A stretch of DNA of 64,000 bases from the NCBI GenBank assembly GCA_948146395.1, contig OX411545.1, positions 20,839,526 to 20,903,525 of the forward strand, read 5' to 3'. The stretch is from Fragum whitleyi (taxonomy: Eukaryota > Mollusca > Bivalvia > Cardiida > Cardiidae). The translations under genes and the position numbers were made by a program. The notes under the pieces were generated by a model, which had not been told where the DNA came from, ran no database searches, and worked only from the letters and a program-made list of their open reading frames with translations. Positions 48,401-60,400 of this stretch are shown here, piece by piece. The stretch's first letter is position 1. Each line of letters opens with the position of its first letter.

Positions 48401-51400
48401 GTGAAATAAAGATTTAAGACTGGTTTTTACCTTCTCTTATCTGGACCCCTGATAACATGATACAAACAGGCTCATTTGGGTTTCATTATCATCTCTCAGA
48501 TTATCTGGCTTAAAATCTTGCTATAACAGAGCTTCTAACCCTGAAGCTGAACCTGCAAAATTCCAGAATTGGCAGGAGACATAGACAAAGATCAGTCTGC
48601 ACAAATGTGCAGTCTGGTCTTAGTCTACATCACCGGTTTATTTCCTTATGAGGCATAATTGTTTTCAAGATTGAAAATTAGAGAAAGATTTCCCCATACT
48701 CTTGGATACTAGTGCTTTCATTACTATGATTTTACTGCAATTTTGCTAACATAAGGTATTTATTCAGCATGACAAGGGTAAATATCATATTTTTTAGAAG
48801 TGATAAGGTTTCCTTATGGGTACCGGTAAATATCATTTTTTATAGAAATTTTTTAAGTTGAACATGATTATATTTAGAAGGCTTGAAGTAGTGCAGATCC
48901 ACAAAGTTCCTATTGCTTTCAGTTCTTCTAAATTTGAAAAATAAATAAACTGTTAGAAATACTTTATTTTGGCTATTGTTCCATCTAAACTAGAAAATTC
49001 AATTAGTTGTTAGAAATACTTTACTTTGGCAGTTGTTCCAGTGTTTACAGAAACAAGATTTTTTTGGTTAGTTTATTCCATCAGTTATAGCTGATTGATT
49101 CATGGAAGATGTTGAAAGAGAGAGTCTAGCCAGGGCCAGCTGCTGTGGTTAAAAGTTAATTAATCTTTCACTGTGTATCTTGTAGACATTTATACTTGTA
49201 GCTGGAAGCTGTTGATTAATTACAGAGTTTAACAGAACTGTTCCTTTCTTATACATGGTGTAAAACCAAATGACATTAATCGAGGGGTCAGTGTAACACT
49301 ATTCAATAGCTCATTGCAAAACAGTTGTAACTCCCTATAAACATTTAGGGAGTTACAACTGTTTCGCTCAGAGCCATTATATTGTTAGCGCCTATGAATT
49401 TATAGGTAACTTACAATAGTGTTGATATAACCCCTCGATTTAATTTTCGATGTTGTATTTGTAATTTTTTAGCTACTCTGGACGTAACTAAGTTCAGCGT
49501 AGCAATTCCCATGGCCTGGTCTCTGTCGTGAGTGTGTGCATGCATACGTATGTCGGTGTTTTTTTATTTAAAAATGCTCTTCTCTGAAACACTGGGCAGA
49601 ATTCAATCAAACTTCACAGGAACAATGCTTACCACAATCATGCTCTTTTAGAATTATTTGTTTAATTCTGATTGGGCTCACAATATAGGCTCTATGGGCT
49701 GTCACTCACTGAAAAATGGTCCCATATTAGGAAATTTAAAAAATATCTTCTGCTCTAAAACTATTGTTTGGATTTTGACAGGAATAATACTTAGAACCTG
49801 CTCTTTCAATTTTGTTTGTTAAATTCTGATTGGGCGGATGACATTGGCTCTATGGACACTGCAAAATGGTCCCATATGATGAAAAAATCTCCTTCTTTGA
49901 TAAAACTGTTCAGGATTCAACCAAACTTTACAAGAATGGTGCCTAAAACATGCTATTTCATATTTGTTATTGATAAATTTTGTTTGGGCTGATGACATAG
50001 GATTTACAGGCTGCCCTATCACTGAAAAATCATGTCTGATATGATGAAATATGAAAATACTTTTCCATGAAATTACTATCCAGAATTCAACTTCACTTAA
50101 CCCTTTCCAGTTTTACAAAATTTAGGACCTGTCCAAATTCAAAGGTTTTGCAGACGAAAATTTAAAGTGGATTAAATTTGAAAAAAAACATTCTGTAGGG
50201 TAGAAAATAGTGTGGAAAAAGAAGAAATTGCTTGTCAGAAGCAATTTCTTCTTTTTTCACATTGTTTTCTCAATTATAAAATCACTCACTCTTAAAAAAG
50301 GGATTAAACAGCAAAGGGTTAATAAATTTTCTAAAAACACATAGAATTTCAGATTTGTGTGAAGAATTCTGATCGGGCTGATAACATGGGCTCTATGTGC
50401 TGTTGCATCCCTGATAGATGGTCCCACATGATGAAATATGAAATAATCTATTCTCCAAAATTATTGTCCAGAATTCAACCAAACTTTACATGAATGATGA
50501 TTTTGACATTCTCTTTCATATTTCTTCATTAAGTTCTAATTGTGCTCTATTGGCACACTAGTCACACACACAAAAAAAATGGTCCCATTCAGTGAAATAT
50601 TTATAATTTTAATTAACTTTTATTAACCCATTCCTGTTTTACAAATTTTGGACCTGTCCAAATTCAAAGGTTTTGCAGACGAAAACTTAAAAGGGATTTA
50701 ATTTGAAAAATAACCATTCGGTAGGGTAGAAAATGGTGTGGAAAAAGAAGAAATTGCTTGTCAGAAGCAATTTCTTCTTTTTTCACAATGTTTTCTCAAT
50801 CATAAGATCACTGGCACATGAAAAGCAGGGATTAAAAAGCAAAGGGTTAATCATGTAAAATATATGATTTTAGTAAGGAATGGTCTTCAGATGGATCTCT
50901 CTCAGATTTCTTTATATTTGGCTTTATGATGTTTGGTCATTAGAAAAAGGGCATTAAGTGTGCAAAATTTCTAGTTAACACAACTTTTACATTTCTTGGT
51001 GAAATTTCTTTAAACTCCTAAGTCAGCAGGCAATACTTGGACAGGCTGTTTAATTGGATATCATCAAAAGCTTGCATAAGTCTGAGAAGCCATTCTTGAT
51101 CTCAAATTCAATAGAATAGTCAAAACAAGCAATTGCACAGTCTATGGTTTCTCCTGAAAGCTACATTTGTCTCCCCCTTTGAGTTATCCTGAATTATTGC
51201 CCCTACTAAGTTAAAAGCACTTTTAAACAATTCAAGTGGTTATCAATCGATTATTGCTTTAGTGCAAATTTTAGTCAAATGAATATATTTTGAGAATCAA
51301 ATTTAAAGTTCTGATATTTCATTCTGGGGTAAAAACCACCCATACTAATACAAGTGGTCATTATCAAATTTTGAGAAGTATATATGGTGTATGAAAGTAT

Positions 51401-54400
51401 TGGCAATCAAACATGATTTGATGCAGTACTATAAAGCTATATGATTAATAGAATAGATCAGGTTAATTAATTCCGATATATACATAAGATGTAAGCGCAG
51501 GTGATATAAGCTTATTATATGATTAATCTTAGCGACTGACTTTATATAATCATTCTGTAATCATTGATCTATGATTAATCTAGCTGTGCATTGAAACTGT
51601 ATGCAATACAAGATAAACAAGTGATCCGTTGCCATCAGACATGCCTTCAGGATGACAAAATGATGTAAACTATTTGCAAAATGTAAAATCATCTTTGCAT
51701 GCATTTGCATATAAAAAGCTGTGTATAATTTTCAAGCACTTTTCACCGTTTAGTCATCATAAACACAGGGAAGGTCTACAGGTAGGGGGTATGATGTATT
51801 TTTGATTTCAATATTTATAATACTAATCCTTTGTTATTTATGAAGTTATTCCATTTTGTGTTGATGTGTCCATCACACTTTATTCATTGACACATCAAAA
51901 TGAAAATAAAATTATGATAATCATAACACGATCACAGGTTTGAAAATAGTTTTTAGCTCACCTGAGCACGAAGTGCTCAAGGGAGCTATTGTGGTCGATC
52001 AATGTCCGGCGTCCGTCTGTCCATCTGTCCGTCCAACTTTTTCTTTAAACAACATCTCCTCCTAAACTTATGTGTCAAAATCAACCAAACTTGGCAGAAA
52101 TATTCCTTGGGTGGTTCCTTGTAAAAATTGCTCATATGAAAGGATCCGTGCCATATCACAGGAAAAGGGGCCTTAATGACAAAATTCTTGTTTACACTCT
52201 ACAAGCCACAAATATCATCCAATCTTCATGAAACTTTGTCAGAATGTTTGTTAGGTCGTGAGGATGAAGTCTTGAAAATGGGAAGGATCGTGTCATATCT
52301 TTGGAAAAGGGGCCTTAATGACAATTTTGTCAACAATTTCTTAAAACAACATCTTCTCCGAAACTTATGAGTCAAAATCAACCAAACTTGACAGAAATAT
52401 TCCTTAGGTGGTCCCTTGTAAAAATTGCTAAAATGTAAAGGATTTGTGCCATATCACAGGAAAAGGGGCCTTAATAACACATTTCTTGTTTACTCTCTAG
52501 AAGTCACAAATATGGTCCAATCTTCATGAAACTGTCAGAATGTTAGTAAGGTCATGAGGACGGACTCTTTTGAAAACGTGAAGGATCGTGTCATATCTTT
52601 GGAAAAGGGGCCTTAATGACAATTTTGTCAACAATTTCATTAAACGATATCTCTGCCTCAACTTATGAGTCAAAATCAACCAAACTTGGCAGAAATTTTG
52701 CTTGGATGGTCCCTTGTAAAAATTGCTAAAATGGAAAGGATTTGTGCCATATCACAGGAAAAGGGGCCTTAATGACAGATTTCTTGTTTACACTCTAGAA
52801 GCCACAAATATGGTCCAATCTTCATGAAAATTTGTCAGAATGTTTGTTAGGTCATGAGGATGAACTCTATTGAAAATGGGAGGGATTGGTGCCATATCAC
52901 GGGAAAAGGGGCCTTAATGACAATTTTTTTGTTTACACTCTAGAAGCCACAAATATGGTCCAATCTTCATGAAATTTGGTCAGAATGTTTGTCAGGTCAC
53001 AAGGATGAATCCTATGGAAAATGGGAGGGATTGGTGCCTTATCATTGGAAAAGGGGCCTTAATGACAATTTTTTTGTTTACACTCTAGTGGCCACAAATA
53101 TGGCTCAATCTTCATGAAACTTGGTCAGAATGTTTGTCATGTCTCAAGGATGAACCCTATAGATAATGGAAAGGATTCTTGCTATATCACAGATAAAGGC
53201 GCCTCAATGACAAATTTTTTGTTTACACTCTAGAAACCACAAATATGGTCCAATCTTCATGAAACTAGGGCACGAGGACGAACTCTTTTGAAAATGGGAA
53301 GAATCCTTGCCATTTCATGAGAAAAGAAGCGCTAATGACAATTTTTTTGTAAGAGCTCCAGACGCCACAAATATGGTCCAATCTGCATGAAACTTGGTCA
53401 AAATGTTTGCCAGGTCACAAGATTGAGCTCTGTTGAAAATGGGAATGTTCATGCCATATCACAGGAAAAGGCGTCTTAATGAAAATTTACTTGAAATATC
53501 AGGTGAGCAATTCAGGGCCCTCAGGGTCCTCTTGTTTGGAAGTTGAAATTGACCTTTTTTTATGTGATTTTACAAACTCTTGAAGCCTCTTATAAAGGCC
53601 CGTACCCACAAAATCAAGGTCATTGAAAATTCAACATAGGCTTTAAGCACCTTTTTCCGAATCACAATTTTGAGTCCGTGGTCTAGCGGTTAAGACGTCT
53701 AGCGGTTAAGACAGTGGCTTTGGGATCATGAGGTCCCCGGATAAATTCCTGAGCGGTCCAGGGAATTTTTTCTGAGCAAACATTTAACTCCACATAGCTC
53801 CTCTCATCCTGGTGAAAAATGGGTACCTGTGAGAATGTAAGTCTAAGTGTTGTGGCTGCCAAGGTGCGAGCATACTTGCAATTCGACGATCAGGGGTTGA
53901 CAAAGAAAATAGACAATAAATCCAACTTTAACTCGAAATTCTAATATTTAGCATGGATCATGTTTATTTTTGGCAGTTTTTTCACTGTCTTTACAATTTT
54001 GATGACTCAGTGTGTAACAGTTATAACTGCCTATATATTTATAGGCAGTAACAACTGTTTTGCACTGAGCATAGCCTCTGATAAAAGCCCATCCCTTTCT
54101 AATGGAAATGTGATGATTGTAATAAAACCTCAGGGTTCTTTAAGAGATTATACAATATGTTATAACCTATCTAGCACATAATTATAACAAATTATGTAAC
54201 AATAGTATATTGTTGTATTTGGCAGTAGGTTGCACATCAGGGGACCTGTTTTACTTAACATTTTGGGATCATCTCTTGCATATGTAAAAATATAAAGTTG
54301 CTTCTAGATTGGTAACTAAATATGGAATTTTGCCATTGAGTGACTTTTCTTAACATTTCATAAGTGGTGTCCCATCATTCCGCTTCCTACAGCAAAATAT

Positions 54401-57400
54401 CTTTTAACATTATTTGTCTGGAGTTTGACCCCACTTTCAAAATTGTTTCCATTTAGATGTTGTGTCTGGTGTACCTACCCATGGTTCCCTGTCATTTGTC
54501 ACACCAGTATTACCACAACATTTCATCCCAGCTACCAGCTGCTCATCCTACTTGGGTGTGCTACTTATCATATACCCATTGGTGGGAGACAAATGGCTTG
54601 TGTCACATTGACGTTAGCCAACTGTTAGATGCAAATTGACCAAGCGATGGTTTGAAATCACAACCCCACAGTTGCTAGTTAAACGCATTACCGCTGAGTA
54701 AGCCAGGCTCAGCTCTAAATCCAAATGAGTCTTCTGTGTTATTATGAAATGTAACACAAAAGTATGGCCATTAGGTCCTCAGATTTCCTGCTATATATCA
54801 AAATGACATTTTTGCGAAATACCAATTTCATCCTGAAATATCACCCAAGTTGTAGATTTTACAGAAATTAAAGTTCAAACTCTTCTCACACTTTATGATT
54901 AACCTATATTATATACACATTATATTTCTCTTTTAAAGAAATTCCTGTCCTAAATGAAGCATTTGAGCCAGTGTGTGACATTTTCAACAATTTGGCATCT
55001 TAGCGAGGTGCAAATATTAAGCAGCCCAGACGGTTACATAGAGCAACTAAATGGTTGCTTAATTATCTACAGATACTTTAAGACCTTATTTATCCAAACA
55101 TATTGCATAGACAGGACTGGTCAGACTGTGTGGATGCACAGACTGGCCGGAGTCTTTGCTTTGCACACATTTGAAATTATTGAAATATGTCACACACAGG
55201 CTCATTTAATCCATACCCACACAATCCTGTTCTTTGATATCCCTGGAGAAAGAAAAAGCTTTGGAAAACATTGTAGGAAAAAAAGAAATTGCTTGTTCCA
55301 AGCATTTTCTTCATTATCAACAATTCTTCTTCCTCAAATAATTTTAAGACAAGTTTTGGTAAAAGTGTTTTTCTGCAATTTCTTTAATTTGGCCCAGTGT
55401 AATATTTTGCTTTGTGTTTTGGTTTATTGGTTAAACACAAAAAAATTCAGTTGATACATTCTTGTTCCCTCTTGCATATAGGGCCAACTTACTTCTAGCC
55501 CTGGATGGATATTGTTGCCTGTTATATCAAAGTATCTTTGAGTTAGGCTATTCTGATAGTTGACTATGGGACTTATAAGTCTATGCCTGACCCAAATGCA
55601 TGCTGGTCTCTAGATATGGTTACACTCCTGTCTGTTTTGGCCGTGTTAAATTATATGGTAAATTGGCACATTTTGACAGTCTGTAGCTCCTTTAAAAGGC
55701 AAATTTGGGCTTAATAACTTAGTGCGGCTTAAAAAGCGTTATATGCTCTTGAATATCATCTTCAGGAAACAGTACCTTGCAGGATAAAATTTTTCACAAT
55801 TTTTTCATTACACACGACTACCCTAAAAATTCTTGTGGTAGGAAAGTGTATGCAGACTTGGGTACCTCCATCAAAGGTCAGGCTGCAAGAAAAAATAGTT
55901 CGCACCTAAATGCATTTTATCTCATGCATGGAATGTAGCAGAGGTCTGGCACTTAGCTGAACCTCATTTCAAGCACTTTACTCTGACTTAAACATAAAAA
56001 CAGTGTGGCAATAGGAGCACATCATTTTTTCTAACCGGACTATTTTAGGGTACAACAACCTCGGAAGTCATTCAAGACTGGAGCAGATCCATATACAACC
56101 CTAGATATATATCCCTAGATTTATATTATACATATTATGGTAGCTTTAACTTAATGAATTAAATGCAATTTGTCTGGTATTTTGGTATAGGAATTATTTC
56201 TAAAACAATGAAATATGCAGGCAAACGAAAATATACATTACTGAAGTCTAATTGTATTTTTGTTTGAATTATACTTATTTTTGGCTAAGGTTTTTTCCAC
56301 TATGTAAAATCTCTCATCAGCTGTGGGTAGGATATCCTAGTTGATACAGTGCTCTATTGTAATTGTCAGGTCCCTTTTCGACTATTTGGCTCTCACCAAT
56401 GGGAAGATAATCAAAGACCTATGTGAGATAGCAGCAGGAGGCTAGGAAAGGATGTGATGGCAGTACTGGTGAGAGAAATATCAGGAACACATTGTTAGGT
56501 GCTCCAGACACGGCGATATAACTGAAACATTGTTGAAAGCTGCTTAAACCCCATTCAATCAATCAAAATCTCCAGTTTTTACACATTTTCATTCAATCCA
56601 ACACTTTAATTGACAGATGCTAACTAAGAACAAAAACAAAAATGAATGTTTGAAAAAACAAGAAAAGGTTAGATAATACTTGAATACTTTTACTAGGAAT
56701 ATAAACTCACCAAGAACAGCCCAGGGGGGCGTTTTACTAAACTACTTACAAACGAATTGATCATAAGTCAAAATCACAAATTGTACCTGGTGTTATCATT
56801 CATTGATAGAGTCTGTCTTAATTCAATATCTCATTGGAATCGTCTGAAGGAGACGATTCCAATGAGATCATGCATGGCAGAATTCTATGTTTAGTTACTA
56901 CTGTAGAAACAGCTTTAATTTTTGACTTGCGCAAAAAATTATCATAAGATCTTTAGTAAAACAGCCCCGAGGACACTGTGTGTGATATATAGCTGAGAAT
57001 ACAATTTTGAGTGAATTATGCCCCCTTAGCTTTTCAAGAGTTTCTTTACTTATATTTTCATTATTTACATTTCAGCTGATAAAGCCTGAGAATTTTTTGG
57101 ACAATCGACATATTACTTGATTTAATTTTTTTAATTGGAAGAATAAGAGTGAAAAAACTTCCTCTAAACTATCATTCAAAGATGTCTAGAGATTGAATCT
57201 TTCTTCTCGATCTATTTTGTCATGAATGTTATATAATATACATTACTGAAGTCTAATTGTATTTTTGTTTGAATTATACTTATTTTTGGCTAAGGTTTTT
57301 TCCACTATGTAAAATCTCTCATCAGCTGTGGGTAGGATATCCTAGTTGATACAGTGCTCTATTGTAATTGTCAGGTCCCTTTTCGACTATTTGGCTCTCA

Positions 57401-60400
57401 CCAATGGGAAGATAATCAAAGACCTATGGGAGATAGCAGCAGGAGGCTAGGAAAGGATGTGATGGCAGTACTGGTGAGAGAAATATCAGGAACACATTGT
57501 TAGGTGCTCCAGACACGGCGATATAACTGAAACATTGTTGAAAGCTGCTTAAACCCCATTCAATCAATCAAAATCTCCAGTTTTTACACATTTTCATTCA
57601 ATCCAACACTTTAATTGACAGATGCTAACTAAGAACAAAAACAAAAATGAATGTTTGAAAAAACAAGAAAAGGTTAGATAATACTTGAATACTTTTACTA
57701 GGAATATAAACTCACCAAGAACAGCCCAGGGGGGCGTTTTACTAAACTACTTACAAACGAATTGATCATAAGTCAAAATCACAAATTGTACCTGGTGTTA
57801 TCATTCATTGATAGATTCTGTCTTAATTCAATATCTCATTGGAATCGTCTGAAGGAGACGATTCCAATGAGATCATGCATGGCAGAATTCTATGTTTAGT
57901 TACTACTGTAGAAACAGCTTTAATTTTTGACTTGCGCAAAAAATTATCATAAGATCTTTAGTAAAACAGCCCCGAGGACACTGTGTGTGATATATAGCTG
58001 AGAATACAATTTTGAGTGAATTATGCCCCCTTAGCTTTTCAAGAGTTTCTTTACTTATATTTTCATTATTTACATTTCAGCTGATAAAGCCTGAGAATTT
58101 TTTGGACAATCGACATATTACTTGATTTAATTTTTTTAATTGGAAGAATAAGAGTGAAAAAACTTCCTCTAAACTATCATTCAAAGATGTCTAGAGATTG
58201 AATCTTTCTTCTCGATCTATTTTGTCATGAATGTTTTATACAGTAAAAATCTATACATATTTAGAGTTCCCAGAGATTTTCAGGCTTTTAATATTTTATT
58301 TGTCATCACAGGCTTTACCCTTCACCAGGCAATTAACTAAGATGGTGACTGGCCCATTTCTAAAAGGGTCATGGAGATAAATGGAGATAAATAACCCTTG
58401 TTATGCTGAACCCAGAATATTCCTGCTTTGGTAGGATGTATGGACAAAGATTAGCCTGCACAAATGTGCAGTCTGATCTTTAAGTCTTTACAACTTAAAT
58501 TTCAATTTCAAACATGGGAAAGTTTGAAAATTGCATTTTTTTCTTCTTCAAAATAAATACCTAATCATCTTGTGTTTTTATAAACACTTTGATTCATATC
58601 AACGCAAATTTGCAAAGATTTTTATTCAGCATGACAAGAGTTAAAGGTAGACAAATTTGAGAAATAAAATTCACGCATAGCTAAAATTATTGTCTTCGGT
58701 CATAAAGCAGCTATTACAAATTAATGCCCATGTACAAGACTTGTAGGATCATTTCAAGACATAACCATATAGTATTGCAAGGTACAGTCTTATTGACTGT
58801 CAAACCTGTGTAAGCAGCCACCTGTAATCAGTAAGCAGCCCGTCTTAACCCTTGTCATGCTGAACCAGGAATATTCCTGCTTTGTCAGGAGCTATAGACA
58901 AACATCAGTCTGCACATATGTGCAGTCTGATGTTAGTCTACACCACCTGTTTCTCACTTTCAAACCAGAATTGTCAATAGATTTAATTTTTCAAATAAAA
59001 ATTGACACACAGTTGAAACTTTCAGTGATGTTTGCCCTTTGATTTTGAAGCAAATTTTTAGCCAAAATTTATTCAGCATGACAAGAGTTAAGCAAGTGGC
59101 CACCAAGTTCCCAATTAAATAAAGCAAATGGACTGAAATTGACCTATATTAAAGCAAGCACCTGTCTTAAGCAAGCACTTTTTGAATGTCCCTTGCGTGC
59201 TGCATTAAGACAAGATTGACTATATATATTTTCTTTAGATTCATAGTAGGATTGAGAATAAAATTCACTTGGTTTTGTGGAAATTTGGAGGGACAAGTTA
59301 CTTTAGACCAAGAATTAAGATTTTAATGTGCTCAATATTAAAGTAAAATAATTTGAATTTATTTGGACATGTTTTGTAGATGTAGAGCATTGCCAGGTTC
59401 CGCCAAAGAGACGATTATTGGTGCTGATCAATCCATTTAGTGGGCCTGGAAGAGCCGTACAAATATACGAAAAACAGGTTGCTCCTATGCTTGATGAGGC
59501 AGATATACAGGTCAAAGTTGTAAAAACTGGTAAGAAAATGTAATTACACTAGAGAAATAACGAGTGGTTTTTTTTTTTACCCAACAGATTATACATGTAC
59601 CAGTATTGAGATTTGAGGTGCATGCTTTCCCTCCAACATTGTCACACAATCCGTAAAATAGTTGTTCTCCATCATAAAAACGGTTTTGATAAGTTGAGGC
59701 AAAAGACAGCATAAATGCTGATGACACAAGCTCCCTAAATGATGTGACAATTTGGGATTAGCCAATCATACTTTCTAAGGTACTGAATTGACCAATTCAA
59801 TTCAGCTTTGTTTTACCCAAGCCGCATAACTGCGGAATGTTACAATGGAAACTTGAGGATTCTTGATATCAGACAATTTCATAAAATTGCATAGTTGTAC
59901 TGCCCCTATAGTGTGATGAGGTTTTTCATTTTATGAAATAGAAAAAAAATATTCTTTTCATCTCTTATAATTTGATGAAAAAAAATAAGTGAATTATGGA
60001 TACAATTTATGGTACAACATGTACATTATACCCGACTATACAAAAACATGTTCAAGGTATTACGAATTAAAATTTTCAACCAATCAGAACACTTCTTCAA
60101 AATAGACAAACTAAACCAAATCAAATATTAATATTCCAGGGCTCATGTTTGACCCTTAAACCAGGGTTTTGACCCCCAAAAAATCTGACAATATCTTTCT
60201 TTGACCCTTGGAAATCTCTGTCAAGGGGATGCTTGTGGGTCAAAACTTTTTAAAATGCGTTCGATACAGTTCTATTATCTTAAATTTCATTAATCAATTA
60301 ATTACTTCATATTTTAGAAAGAAAAGATGAAATGATCCTGAAATCTCTTGTATTTTGACCCCTTTAAAATCTATTTTGACCCCTGTATTTAATTGTTAAG

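Larger units (their letters stand above)
56231..58235 (+). repeat. Tandem duplication of a 1,005-bp unit
   Basis: Positions 56231-57235 and 57236-58235 are nearly identical at an offset of 1,005; I found two single-base differences (CTATGTGAGAT/CTATGGGAGAT; GATAGAGTC/GATAGATTC). Each unit contains a SINE-1 copy and one perfect 18-bp-arm hairpin. It lies in kinase intron 1. The near-identity means it is very recent, allelic collapse in the assembly, or maintained by conversion. Confidence 0.92.

Noticed and set aside
54954..55454. 166-residue protein gene
   Set aside because: It crosses a hairpin repeat, has no domain or conserved motif, and is rich in Phe, Ile and His as expected of AT-rich intron translation.
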